A DNA stretch of 64,000 nucleotides from Vulcanimicrobiota bacterium. GTDB taxonomy: Bacteria > Pseudomonadota > Gammaproteobacteria > Xanthomonadales > Rhodanobacteraceae. The stretch is from contig CAJCJD010000156.1 of NCBI GenBank assembly GCA_903970555.1, positions 1 to 64,000 on the forward strand, written 5' to 3'. The notes beneath the pieces were generated by a model. That model worked only from the letters and a program-made list of their open reading frames with translations. It did not search any database and had not been told where the DNA came from. Shown piece after piece: positions 34,301-43,729 of the stretch (its first letter is position 1; each line of letters begins with the position of its first letter). The translations under genes and the position numbers were made by a program.

Positions 34301-34753
34301 ATGAACAAACGCAAAGTCGATCCAGAGACGGCACGCGTATCGGCAACAGCCGGAGAACTTCGCGTTCTCATAGGTCAATTCAGACGCCGCCTGCGCGAAG
34401 AAGCACATGCGGGCGATTTCACGCCTTCGCAGATATCCGTTCTAAGCCGCCTGGAGCGCGAAGGCCCGGCGACGGTCACGACGCTTGCGCAAGCCGAAGG
34501 CGTGCGTCCGCAATCCATGGGCGCGACGGTTTCTGCCTTGCAGGCGGCCGGGTTTGTCATCGGATCACCGCATCCGACCGATGGACGACAAACCGTTTTG
34601 TCGCTGACTCCGGCTTGCCGCGAATGGATCAAAGCCAGCCGTGCGGCACGCGAGGATTGGCTGTTCCGCACGATCCAGGCAAAGCTTTCGCTCGCGGAGC
34701 AAAAGAAACTTGCCGGCGCCGTCGAATTGCTCAAACGCCTCGTTGACGCGTAG
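34301..34753 (+). CDS. MarR-family transcriptional regulator
   Basis: The 150-residue protein has a winged-helix MarR fold: GDFTPSQISVLSRLEREGPA, the recognition helix region VRPQSMGATVSALQAAGFV and the wing HPTDGRQTVLSLT. It lies upstream of, and in the same direction as, an isochorismatase-fold gene (58 bp) and an MFS gene, and probably represses that cluster. ATG 34301 is chosen; the in-frame upstream sequence is not protein-like. Confidence 0.9.
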   Translation: MNKRKVDPETARVSATAGELRVLIGQFRRRLREEAHAGDFTPSQISVLSRLEREGPATVTTLAQAEGVRPQSMGATVSALQAAGFVIGSPHPTDGRQTVLSLTPACREWIKASRAAREDWLFRTIQAKLSLAEQKKLAGAVELLKRLVDA

Positions 34754-34810
34754 CGCTAACGCGCTTGCATCACCATTAACGTGCCCTTCCCCATCCCCGA
34801 GAACGAATCC

Positions 34811-35374
34811 ATGACTGTCACCGCACTTGACGCTAAAACCGCACTGATCGTCGTAGATCTACAAAAGGGCATTGTGTCCTACCCCATTGCACAACCGGTC
34901 GACGTAGTGGTGAAGCACGCGAGCGAGCTGACCGATGCATTTCGTCGCCACAACTTGCCTGTCGTGCTGGTCAACGTGAAAGGAGGCGCTCCTGGTCGCG
35001 CGGAACAGGTTCGCAGCGCAGGTGAGCGCCCTTCCGATTGGGCCGATCTGATACCTGAACTCAATCGGCAACCACAAGACCACGTCGTCACGAAACATAC
35101 GTGGGGAGCATTCACGAATACCGACCTTCACGAGCATCTGAAACGCCTCAACGTGACGCAGGTGGTGGTGATCGGCGTTGCCACCAGCATTGGGGTTGAA
35201 TCGACGGCTCGACACGCGCATGAGCTTGGCTTCAACGTCACCCTGGCCATCGACGCCATGGCGGATATGAGCGACGTCAACCACACTCATAGCGTGACGC
35301 GCATTTTCCCGCGACTAGGCGAAACAGGCACGACGCAGGAGATTATTGATCTCCTCGATCGTCGCGGCGCCTGA
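34811..35374 (+). CDS. Isochorismatase-fold hydrolase lacking the catalytic Cys
   Basis: The 187-residue protein has the cysteine-hydrolase fold: ALIVVDLQKG with the catalytic-type Asp, KHTWGAFTNTDL with the Lys, then VVVIGVATSIGVESTARHA where the nucleophilic Cys of the usual GxxTxxCV motif is Gly. Nicotinamidase or isochorismatase chemistry is therefore doubtful, although this variant is widespread in the family. It lies between MarR and an MFS exporter gene on the same strand, suggesting a small-molecule resistance or detoxification cluster. Confidence 0.85.
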   Translation: MTVTALDAKTALIVVDLQKGIVSYPIAQPVDVVVKHASELTDAFRRHNLPVVLVNVKGGAPGRAEQVRSAGERPSDWADLIPELNRQPQDHVVTKHTWGAFTNTDLHEHLKRLNVTQVVVIGVATSIGVESTARHAHELGFNVTLAIDAMADMSDVNHTHSVTRIFPRLGETGTTQEIIDLLDRRGA

Positions 35375-35414
35375 TCGTGTTTCTTCCGGATCCCGCGCGA
35401 AAGCGAGCGGCTCG

Positions 35415-36701
35415 ATGATCAGCACCTTTCGCTCCTTGCGTAGCTATAACTACCGCGTATGGGCCGGCGGTGCATTGGTGTCGAACATTGGCACGTGGAT
35501 GCAGCGCATCGCGCAGGACTGGCTCGTACTCACCCAGCTCACCCACAACAATGCGGCCGCTGTGGGCGTGGTCACGGCCTTGCAGTTCGGTCCGCAGCTT
35601 CTTTTGTTGCCGTTGACGGGTTTCACGGCCGATCACGTCGATCGCCGAAAGCTTCTATTCGTGACGCAAGCGGCATTGGGCACGCTGGCATTGGGGCTGG
35701 GCATACTCACCATCACTGGCCTAGTTCAGTTATGGCAGGTGTATGTTTTCGCGCTACTGCTGGGCTGCGTCACGGCATTCGACGCGCCGGCACGGCAAAC
35801 CTTCGTTTCCGATCTTGTCGGCGAAACGGATCTATCCAATGCCGTGGCATTGAACTCCACCTCGTTCAACGCCGCACGAATGATTGGCCCCACTATCGCC
35901 GGCCTGCTCATCGCTGCCGTGGGCTGCGGGTGGGTGTTCGTCATCAATGCCGCCTCGTTCGCTGCCGTGCTTTGCTCGCTGACATTTCTACGTATCGGCG
36001 AACTTCATCCAAGACATCGGGCGCAGCGTACGCGCGCAGGCTTCGTTGACGGTTTTCGTTATGTATGGAAACGGCCGGACCTGAAAGCCATTTTGGTTAT
36101 GCTGTTTTTGATCGGCACGTTCGGGCTCAATTTCCCGATCTTCATTTCGACCATGGCGGTCACCGTTTTTCACGCGGGCGCAGGTCGCTATGGGTTCCTC
36201 ACCTCCACCATGGCCATTGGATCGGTCACCGGTGCATTGCTTGCCGCGCATCGTGCGAAACCGCACATCATGCTCCTGCTCGGCGCGGCCGCCCTGTTCG
36301 GGCTGGGTCTGGCGGTAGCCGCGGTGCTCCCGAACTACTGGCTGTTTGGCATCGTGCTTATTGCCATTGGGGTTAGCGCGCAGACGTTCACCACGTCAAC
36401 TAACAGCCTGATGCAGCTGACTACCGAGCCCGCCATGCGCGGCAGGATCGTAGCCATCTTCCTAGCCATCGCCATGGGCGGTACGCCCATCGGCGCACCT
36501 ATCGTGGGCTGGGTCGCGGATACCTATGGCCCACGCTGGGCGCTTGGCGTGGGTGCGACGGCGGGATTTGCCGCAGCCATCGTGGGGCTTCGTTATCTCT
36601 GGAAATACCATCACTTGCGCTTGCACGTCGATGCCGGACGCCTGCACGTGAGCATCGACCAGGGCGACCTTATCAACCCATCCGAACGCCGGGCCGCCTA
36701 G
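35415..36701 (+). CDS. MFS exporter, EntS/MFS_3-like
   Basis: The 428-residue, 12-helix protein has the MFS_3 marks: FRSLRSYNYRVWAGGALVSN, IGTWMQRIAQDWLVLTQLT and DAPARQTFVSDLVG. Relatives export siderophores (EntS) or drugs. ATG 35415 is chosen; a TTG at 35346 would overlap the previous gene. It forms a run with the upstream MarR and isochorismatase-fold genes, so MarR-controlled export is likely. No siderophore biosynthesis genes are nearby. Confidence 0.88.
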   Translation: MISTFRSLRSYNYRVWAGGALVSNIGTWMQRIAQDWLVLTQLTHNNAAAVGVVTALQFGPQLLLLPLTGFTADHVDRRKLLFVTQAALGTLALGLGILTITGLVQLWQVYVFALLLGCVTAFDAPARQTFVSDLVGETDLSNAVALNSTSFNAARMIGPTIAGLLIAAVGCGWVFVINAASFAAVLCSLTFLRIGELHPRHRAQRTRAGFVDGFRYVWKRPDLKAILVMLFLIGTFGLNFPIFISTMAVTVFHAGAGRYGFLTSTMAIGSVTGALLAAHRAKPHIMLLLGAAALFGLGLAVAAVLPNYWLFGIVLIAIGVSAQTFTTSTNSLMQLTTEPAMRGRIVAIFLAIAMGGTPIGAPIVGWVADTYGPRWALGVGATAGFAAAIVGLRYLWKYHHLRLHVDAGRLHVSIDQGDLINPSERRAA

Positions 36702-36964
36702 CGTCGAAGGTGACCTATTTTGGTCATCCACCTGCAGCGAAGTGCCTATCTGCAGCACCTCTTCTGCTAGTGATACATGTAAGGCGATCGTCAGACAGCA
36801 CGCTAAATGGCCGCAGGAAAAGGCAACGCGCCCAACCCGCTGGCCTTCGATAGGCTTGGCGCAATTCCTGCTTACTTTCCCCCAAGGAGTCCGCGGACCA
36901 ACGCATAGTCGTGTCCGCAACATCATTCACATGGCAGGCGTGATCGAACGCTCGAGGGGGAGCG

Positions 36965-37774
36965 GTGGCTAGGCGGAAAGACGGCGGCATAGAGGTCGTT
37001 TCCAGATTGCCCTGGCAGGCAGGCGTGGTGCTGGGCATCGTGAGCTACGTTGGCGTGCGTTACATCCTCGCCTGGTTCCTGTCCGCGCTCGGCGGCCCGG
37101 TCGGGCAATCGCTTGGGCAACAGCTTCGCCAAGGCTCAAGCACCGCTGTCGCTTGTTTGCTGCTGGGCATGTGCTGGGTTGCCGCGCTGATTTCCTACAT
37201 GGACAGCCGCCGGCGCTCGCAACTGCTGGAAACACAAAGCAGCCTGAACAGCTTGGGCGCGATCGACTGGCGCGAATTTGAAATGTTGGTCGGCGAAGCC
37301 TTTCGTCGACAAGGCTACGCCGTGAAGGAAACCGGCCTGGGCGGCGCAGACGGTGGCGTCGACCTGATGCTTCGCAAAGACGGCGCCATGACGCTAGTGC
37401 AATGCAAGCAATGGCGCACCAAACTCGTTGACGTAAGAGTAGTTCGCGAGATGTACGGGCTGCTTGGCCACCACCGAGCCGACGCGGTGAAGATCGTCGC
37501 CATCGGCAACTACACCGACGATGCCCAGCAATTCGTGCAAGGCAAACCCATCGAGCTTATTCACGGCAATGCCCTTCTCGAGATGGTGCGGGAAAGCCAA
37601 AGGACTGTCCCATCGAGATACCGACCCGTGAAAGCCCCCGAAGCGATCATGGGTTTGGAGCCGATTTGCCCGGTGTGCGGCCGCTCGATGGTGCAACGCT
37701 CTAATCAACGATCAGGGAAAACGTTTTGGGGTTGCTCGGGCTATCCGGCGTGCCGCAGCACTCGCGTAGCGTAA
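36965..37774 (+). CDS. Membrane-anchored Mrr-like nuclease with zinc ribbon
   Basis: The 269-residue protein starts at a GTG after GGGGGAG. Two membrane helices (about 15-38 and 58-78) precede the restriction-endonuclease-like domain, with Asp133 in GGVDLML and the catalytic QCK (146-148) in TLVQCKQW. A topoisomerase-type C4 zinc ribbon closes the protein (CPVCGRSMVQRS ... FWGCSGYPACRS, about 234-265). It should cut or bind DNA at the inner face of the membrane. It is the active-looking paralogue of the gene at 8550-9224. No methyltransferase or defence genes are adjacent. Confidence 0.9.
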   Translation: MARRKDGGIEVVSRLPWQAGVVLGIVSYVGVRYILAWFLSALGGPVGQSLGQQLRQGSSTAVACLLLGMCWVAALISYMDSRRRSQLLETQSSLNSLGAIDWREFEMLVGEAFRRQGYAVKETGLGGADGGVDLMLRKDGAMTLVQCKQWRTKLVDVRVVREMYGLLGHHRADAVKIVAIGNYTDDAQQFVQGKPIELIHGNALLEMVRESQRTVPSRYRPVKAPEAIMGLEPICPVCGRSMVQRSNQRSGKTFWGCSGYPACRSTRVA

Positions 37775-37835
37775 CGAACAAGCGGATCAGGCTGAGCGCG
37801 AGAAACTCAACCTGACCCTATTGGCCTAAGCGCGG

Positions 37836-38420
37836 TCAGGGCATCAAAACGCTATCGATGACGTGAATCACGCCATTGGATTGCATCACATCACCGATGG
37901 TGACATGGGCAGTGCCGCCCTTCGCATCCGTAATCGTCCACTGATCGCCGTCCTTGCTAACCGTTATGTCTTCGCCCTCGACGGTTTTCAATTCAGCCTT
38001 GCCGCCACCGGCAGCCACTTTTGCCGCCAGATCCGCCGCCGTCAGCCGACCTGCCACCACGTGGTAAGTAAGCACCTTGACCAAGGTGGCCTTGTTCTCA
38101 GGCTTGAGCAGGTTGTCGACAGTACCCGCCGGGAGCGCGGCAAACGCCTCATTGGTAGGCGCGAACACGGTAAACGGCCCTGGACCCGACAAGGTATCCA
38201 CAAGCCCCGCAGCCTTTACCGCCGCGACCAAGGTAGTGTGATCCTTCGAGTTGACCGCGTTCTGGATGATGTTCTTGGATGGATACATCGGGGCACCACC
38301 CACCGTAACGGTTTTCTGCATATCCATTTGCGCACACGCCACGATCGGAGCGAACGCAACAGCAGCCATCAGCACAGCCGCGCCCGTCGCAAGCACGCGC
38401 TTGCGTTGATTGATATTCAT
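37836..38420 (-). CDS. Secreted fasciclin-domain protein
   Basis: The 194-residue protein has a signal peptide (about 1-30) and one fasciclin (FAS1) domain. The H1 motif GPFTVFAPTNEAFAALP and the H2 motif NGVIHVIDSVLMP are clear, with YHVV in between. FAS1 domains mediate adhesion or act as extracellular scaffolds; bacterial single-domain forms (MPB70-like) have uncertain roles. GGAG is at good distance from ATG 38420. Confidence 0.93.
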   Translation of the reverse strand: MNINQRKRVLATGAAVLMAAVAFAPIVACAQMDMQKTVTVGGAPMYPSKNIIQNAVNSKDHTTLVAAVKAAGLVDTLSGPGPFTVFAPTNEAFAALPAGTVDNLLKPENKATLVKVLTYHVVAGRLTAADLAAKVAAGGGKAELKTVEGEDITVSKDGDQWTITDAKGGTAHVTIGDVMQSNGVIHVIDSVLMP

Positions 38421-38557
38421 GTTTGATCTCCGTCCTGAATGAACTTCCGTATGGAAGCGTTTATAGATACGGAGGAAAGTGCCATGCGGATGCACGTTGG
38501 CGCAGGAAAGTGATCATGGGGAAGCGCAGAGTCGGGCAGCCCCTCCCGATCTTCACC

Positions 38558-40138
38558 TCATGAGCTCAGTGCAATGCCCGATCCCGTCAGCAACTCGCGT
38601 AACTCGCGCAACTGCGGTTCGTAGTGTCTCCAGCGCCCGAGTGCGCTACGGTAAATGGGCGAGCGTACCTGCCAGGCGTTAGGCGTATTGACCGGCGCAG
38701 CATTGCGCTCCGACTGCAGGCAGGCGTCGTCCCAGGGCAACCCGCAAAAATCGAGTAGCCGGCGGGTGACGGGCTCTTGCGCTTCGACCAACTCCTCGTA
38801 ATGCAGCTCGAATATCCGCCCGGGAAACGCCTGATACCAGTGAGCCATCAGGCGATCGAATCCCACGTAGTAACGGCCGGTATCGCCCAAGTCAAAGGAG
38901 TAGTCGTAATAGGACGATTGCTGTTCGAATAGGTGGCGGAAGTTACCCAAGCAGGTGTCCAACGGGTCGCGGCGTAGGCAGACGATCTTTGCATGCGGCA
39001 ATGCGCGCGCAATGAAACCGGCGTAGAGAAAGTTGTGAGGCAGCTTGTCGATGAAATGCATTGCATGCTCGACATGTGATCGCGTGGCAGCCAGATACTC
39101 CGCGCCCACTCGCTGCCAATCGATGCCACGCACGCGGGCTGGAAGCTCGGGATCGAGCAGGATCGGCATGCTGCTGCCAGAGGCGCGTTGCAAGATGGCT
39201 GGAAAATCCTCCAGCTCGCCAGCGGAACGCACATCCGGATGACTGGAAAGAATGCGATCCAGCAGCGTCGTGCCTGTGCGCGGCATGCCGATAACAAAGA
39301 TGGGTGCACTACCCGCATCACCTGTGGACGTCTGGGTAGACGTGACGGGAAAGCTCTGCATCAGTCGCCCGAAGATCGCTTCGTCGCGTTCTATCGAGTG
39401 GCGGCGCGCATCACGACCAACTGCCTTGCCACGACTGTAGTGTTCGAAGGCGGTCGGATAGTCGCCCAGATCCTCGCACTCTTTCGCCAGCGCGATATTC
39501 AGATATTGGCGCGCGCCCGGATTCGCCGCATAACGCGCCAGCAATGTCCGCAGCCTCTCGACGTGGTTGCTGGCCGCGGTCTGTCGACGCAGATTGGCTA
39601 GGCTCACATGTGCGTTCCAATAACAGGGATCCAGGCGGATACATTCTTCCAGTTCGCGCTCCGCCGCTTCGGCATCGCCCATGGCGAGGAGCGCGTAGGA
39701 AAGGTTGAAGCGCGCAGGCGGGTGGTTCGGCACCATCGTCACCAAACGACGAAAGGCGGCGGTGGCTTGTTCGTGCGAATTGGCCTGGCTATAAACCACG
39801 CCCAGCGTATCAAGCGTGAATGGATCGGCAGGAGCCAGCGCCATGGCCTGATCAGCAGCTAGCCGCGCCTCGCTCATCCGCTTTACGAACGTCAGCGACT
39901 TGGCGTACTGCGCAGCAAAGTCGGCGCGACGAGGCTCAAGCAACGTGGCCTGACGTAGCAGCTCCACCGCCTGTAGCAATTGCTGCAACTGCATGCACGC
40001 CACGCCTCCCATGAAGGGCGCCATCGCATCGTTGGGTGCTAGCGGCAGCAATTGCGACGCCAATTGCTGCACGCGCGGCCAGTCGTTACGATTGAACGCG
40101 TCAATGAGTCGGGCCTGGAGATCGTTCAGAGCGGTCAT
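38558..40138 (-). CDS. TPR-sulfotransferase fusion
   Basis: The 526-residue protein has an N-terminal TPR array (about 5-235) and a C-terminal sulfotransferase domain. The PAPS 5'-phosphosulfate loop IFVIGMPRTGTTLLDRILSS (about 280) and the 3'-phosphate region KIVCLRRDPLDTCLGNFR (about 385) are both present, so transfer of sulfate from PAPS to an alcohol, amine or tyrosine-type acceptor is expected. The TPR part probably selects a protein or peptide partner. The acceptor is unknown, and no PAPS-making genes lie in the window. Confidence 0.9.
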   Translation of the reverse strand: MTALNDLQARLIDAFNRNDWPRVQQLASQLLPLAPNDAMAPFMGGVACMQLQQLLQAVELLRQATLLEPRRADFAAQYAKSLTFVKRMSEARLAADQAMALAPADPFTLDTLGVVYSQANSHEQATAAFRRLVTMVPNHPPARFNLSYALLAMGDAEAAERELEECIRLDPCYWNAHVSLANLRRQTAASNHVERLRTLLARYAANPGARQYLNIALAKECEDLGDYPTAFEHYSRGKAVGRDARRHSIERDEAIFGRLMQSFPVTSTQTSTGDAGSAPIFVIGMPRTGTTLLDRILSSHPDVRSAGELEDFPAILQRASGSSMPILLDPELPARVRGIDWQRVGAEYLAATRSHVEHAMHFIDKLPHNFLYAGFIARALPHAKIVCLRRDPLDTCLGNFRHLFEQQSSYYDYSFDLGDTGRYYVGFDRLMAHWYQAFPGRIFELHYEELVEAQEPVTRRLLDFCGLPWDDACLQSERNAAPVNTPNAWQVRSPIYRSALGRWRHYEPQLRELRELLTGSGIALSS

Positions 40139-40328
40139 GAATTCCGTTACGATAGGTAGCGAGGCGGCGATCAGGGCGTGATCCGGGCCCGAAGATAGCA
40201 GCCTCCTTGAAGATTGCAGATAAGTCTATTCGGCTGGCGCATTGCCCAGAAGGGGCCATGCAGATTCGTTAACACTATCTCCGCGTTCCAAAGACGAAGG
40301 GCGGAGCCCTTTTGCGCATCATCTATTG

Positions 40329-42248
40329 TCAGGTGCCGCGCCGCACCCTGGCATTGTCGGGAAACCGGGTGATGGCCTGCTGCGCCGCCTCCTCGAACGA
40401 ATGGGCGACGTGATCGACAGCGTCATAAGCTTCCTGCACGTCAGGCACGGCCAGCAACTCCGGAAGCAGCAAACTGATGAGACACACCTCGGGAAAACGA
40501 CGACGCATGTCTGCAGCTAAGGCATCCCCCTTTTCCCATTCCTTGCTCGGCAGCGCACTGACGATATAGACCATCGACACGCTGTCGGGCGTTGCTTCCG
40601 GGTGAGGCTCCGCTTCATAGGCGTCCATATCCTCGACCGACAGATGACGCGCATCGATATTCAGCTCGCGCAGGATGCGGGCAAGAATTTCGGCGGTCAG
40701 GTCATCCATGGGGCCACCGATCTCCACACACAGCACGATCGATCCCGGGGCGACCGCAAGCGGCCCTTGCCATCGCCCGCTCACCCCCTCGCGCCGCTGG
40801 CGCAGCACGCGGCCAAGGCTAGAATCGCTTAGCACAGACGCACGTGGTTTCCCGCGCGGTGCATTGTGTGCTTCGCCGCCGAGCGATTCGATAACGCGCA
40901 CGATCGCACCGCGCAACTTGACCTGCTGCGCGGGAGCGATGACACCGTGCGACAAGTCGTTCCAGCCAAGCTGCAAGGCCGGCAACAAGACGACGTCGCA
41001 ATAAGCAGCGAAGGTGCGCCGCTTAAGGAACACCCGTGCGCTGGCGATGATCTCATCCGAGTCACCGGATAACGCGCGTTGGTAGAAGCGTTGCGGCATG
41101 GTGAGCGCCGGCATGTCGCCCAACAGAATATCCAGCAAGCTCAGCGCCTTCACATGGCGGCCAGCGACCACCAGGCACAACGTCAATGGCGTGGACACAA
41201 CCAGTCCGACAGGCCCCCACAGCCAACTCCAGAAGATTGCCGCGACCACGACCGCAAGCGGAGAGAGCCCCGTGTTATGCCCATACAACTGAGGCTCCAC
41301 CAACTCCGCGACAACAATCTCGACCAGCAGAAACAAGCCGAGGGTCATCAGCATCAGCGACCAGCCTGGACTGACGGCAGCCGCCAACACGGTGGCAAGT
41401 ATCGCCACCAGCCAAACACCCACATACGGCACAAAACGCATGACCACGGTTAGCGTGGCCCACAACGGCGCGCTGGGCAGCCCGATGATCTTTAACCCGA
41501 CAAAAATCAGCACGCCTACGCCGAAATTGACCGCAAACTGCGAAACGAAAAATCGCGAAAGCCGCGCGCTGGCATCGTTGATGGCCGCGGTCGTCGATCG
41601 CAGATCGCTACCGCCTGCGAGGCGGATAAAACGATCCCGCAACGCCTCGTGCTCCAGCAGCACAAAGATAAGCACCACCAGCACGATGCCCGCCGTTTCC
41701 AGCGGCGTCCATACCGATGAGAAAACACGCGTTACCACATCCAACGGACCGGCCGGCGCAGCATGCACTTCCACCGGCACAAGACCCTTGGAAGAGACCA
41801 AATCCTGACGCGCCTGCAATGTCGCCTGCGCTTGGGGTTCCGTGTCGCCAAACTGGCTGATCACCTTGCCGGCCTCGCCTTGCATCGCCGCCATGCGCCC
41901 CAGCGACATCTCACGCAGCGTCCGCGCCTTGACGTTAATGGTGGCCTGGTATTGGGGGAAGCTCTCGGCCATGCGCACGACTTGCGAACCGATCGTGGTC
42001 GCCAAGCCCACCACAAAGAACGCCAAAGCAAGCACCGCGATCACCACGGAGAACCCGTGCCCTAGCCCCACTCGGCGCAAAACGCGGATCAAAGGGGCCA
42101 TTAGCAGGCTAAGCAGCAGCGCAAGCGTGATGGGAATCAGCACATCCCTGCCGAAATACAGCAGGGCCAGCACGGTGCCGCTGGCAACGACGATGAGCGC
42201 ACGATCTTTGACGATGGCGACAGGCGAGGGATCGGACTCAGGCGACAT
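40329..42248 (-). CDS. AI-2E family transporter with long cytoplasmic extension
   Basis: The 639-residue protein has about eight membrane helices in residues 15-370, with the family signature ending LWGPVGLVVSTPLTLCLVV. AI-2E family members were named for autoinducer-2 export, but most are now thought to be ion- or peptide-related exporters. The C-terminal extension of about 270 residues is a soluble region whose last 130 residues look like a Rossmann-type domain. No partner genes are adjacent. Confidence 0.87.
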   Translation of the reverse strand: MSPESDPSPVAIVKDRALIVVASGTVLALLYFGRDVLIPITLALLLSLLMAPLIRVLRRVGLGHGFSVVIAVLALAFFVVGLATTIGSQVVRMAESFPQYQATINVKARTLREMSLGRMAAMQGEAGKVISQFGDTEPQAQATLQARQDLVSSKGLVPVEVHAAPAGPLDVVTRVFSSVWTPLETAGIVLVVLIFVLLEHEALRDRFIRLAGGSDLRSTTAAINDASARLSRFFVSQFAVNFGVGVLIFVGLKIIGLPSAPLWATLTVVMRFVPYVGVWLVAILATVLAAAVSPGWSLMLMTLGLFLLVEIVVAELVEPQLYGHNTGLSPLAVVVAAIFWSWLWGPVGLVVSTPLTLCLVVAGRHVKALSLLDILLGDMPALTMPQRFYQRALSGDSDEIIASARVFLKRRTFAAYCDVVLLPALQLGWNDLSHGVIAPAQQVKLRGAIVRVIESLGGEAHNAPRGKPRASVLSDSSLGRVLRQRREGVSGRWQGPLAVAPGSIVLCVEIGGPMDDLTAEILARILRELNIDARHLSVEDMDAYEAEPHPEATPDSVSMVYIVSALPSKEWEKGDALAADMRRRFPEVCLISLLLPELLAVPDVQEAYDAVDHVAHSFEEAAQQAITRFPDNARVRRGT

Positions 42249-42356
42249 CAGACAACTCCTGACTTCTTCAGTGGAGTACCGCTACCTGAAGAAGATACAC
42301 GTGAATGCAGGTGCCGCGCGCGGCGCCTACTTAAGTTATCGCATCACGTAACAACG

Positions 42357-42929
42357 CTAGCTACCACCTTCCTCGCCTCCGAAGCCGCCGCGCCCCATCG
42401 TTTCGCCCTCGCCTTCTTCGCTGACATCAACGGCCTGCCAACTGCCGGTGGACAACCGGCCAATCCCACCGGTACCCACCGGCTGCCAAGGCTGCGAACC
42501 GCGAGATGGCCCTGTGTCCAAAGAAATGTCGCTCCATTGCGGCGAGTAATCGCTGCCATTGCGCAGCAGAAAGTACGGGCCACCCCGTGCGTAGGTCGCG
42601 GCGTAATTATCCAGGATGCGCCTTACAAGAAAGCCCTTCATCGCTGGTCGCCATCCGATCACGCTCGCGCTCACCGGATATGACTCGCAGTCGGAAGGGT
42701 CGTATTTGGCTTCGCATTGTTCTCGCGTATCAAAGGAAGGTGCATAGTGCAGCGCGGCCACCTCCGCCGAACCATAGGCCGTCACGCAGTCGTTCTCAGG
42801 AATGCCCGCGTGCGCACAGGCGTCGAGGTCAGCAAAGCCGCGCACGCTTGCCTTCGGTTTATTGCATCCACCGAGTAACAGCGGCGCTAATCCCATCGCG
42901 ACAAGCGATACAGTCTTCGAACGTTTCAT
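42357..42929 (-). CDS. YgiB-like (DUF1190) lipoprotein, unpaired
   Basis: The 190-residue protein starts MKRSKTVSLVAMGLAPLLLG with a lipobox-like LLLGGC, then a DUF1190 domain (CAHAGIPENDC, ECEAKYDPSDCES pattern of conserved cysteines, GFLVRRIL) and a Gly/Glu-rich tail ending FGGEEGGS. The paralogue at 62078-62602 shares the same beginning, cysteines and tail, but here the ygiC-like partner is missing. GGAGGTGG precedes ATG 42929. Confidence 0.85.
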   Translation of the reverse strand: MKRSKTVSLVAMGLAPLLLGGCNKPKASVRGFADLDACAHAGIPENDCVTAYGSAEVAALHYAPSFDTREQCEAKYDPSDCESYPVSASVIGWRPAMKGFLVRRILDNYAATYARGGPYFLLRNGSDYSPQWSDISLDTGPSRGSQPWQPVGTGGIGRLSTGSWQAVDVSEEGEGETMGRGGFGGEEGGS

Positions 42930-42970
42930 GCCACCTCCATCGTCCGTGCAGGGCCGCGCAAACAACCCTG

Positions 42971-43729
42971 TCACATGGCGCGCATCGTTCGCAGCAAATC
43001 CTCGGCACTGAGTTTCTTGCCGAGCTTCTGTCCCACACGTCTCAATTCAGCAAGCACTGAATTTATTTCCGACAACGTCGGCTGCAGCGGCCGGAGTGAT
43101 TCGCTGAGTACGGGTATGATTTTTCGCTTGATATACCGCCTTCCGCAGGTAGCAATCAGCCAGATAGTGGCAATCGAGCCCGCCGCGAGCAGTGTCATCA
43201 GCACCGAGGGCGCGTATTCGGGCGCTACCGCCGTTGTAACAGGACCGGCAATCAACATCGCAACTGCCGTACCCGTCATCGCGAACAAGCACTCCTTATC
43301 GAGATGCGTAGCCGAGAATCGACGTTGGACAACATGCGCCAACAGCGCGAAGGGTTGCTTGATCAACGCAGCGCGTTCTTCGGCAGTGAGCTCGTTGGGT
43401 GCATTCCTGACTTTGTCTTCGATACGCAGGCGCTCGGCATACACTTCAAGCAACTGTGGATAGGTCTGCCTGCGCAATGAGTCGACATCGCTGAGCTTTT
43501 TAGGTATCGACGTGTAAGTGCGTGGATCGGCCTTGAGCTTTACGCCGCAATCGTTACAAGCACGATCGTGCCCGATCAAGGCACCTTCCCCCATCGGGAT
43601 GTAGTACACGTGCGAGGCCATACCAACACGGTTGAGTTGAAATGCTTTTGGCCCGCGACAAACCGGACAAAAGTCAGCCACATAACCCATACGCCGCGTA
43701 ACAGCTTTCTTTCCCCACACAATGAACAT
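42971..43729 (-). CDS. Zinc-ribbon membrane protein of unknown function
   Basis: The 252-residue protein has two N-terminal CxxC pairs (FCPVCRG about 20-26 and ACNDCG about 52-57) predicted to bind zinc, a helical middle and two to three membrane segments (about 155-200: CLFAMTGTAVAMLIAGPVTT, SVLMTLLAAGSIATIWLIA). The family is unrecognised. The start at 43729 after GGGGG is preferred; the track-length ORF to 43837 extends into sequence that does not look coding. The opposite-strand FUSC gene starts about 300 bp away. Confidence 0.7.
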   Translation of the reverse strand: MFIVWGKKAVTRRMGYVADFCPVCRGPKAFQLNRVGMASHVYYIPMGEGALIGHDRACNDCGVKLKADPRTYTSIPKKLSDVDSLRRQTYPQLLEVYAERLRIEDKVRNAPNELTAEERAALIKQPFALLAHVVQRRFSATHLDKECLFAMTGTAVAMLIAGPVTTAVAPEYAPSVLMTLLAAGSIATIWLIATCGRRYIKRKIIPVLSESLRPLQPTLSEINSVLAELRRVGQKLGKKLSAEDLLRTMRAM

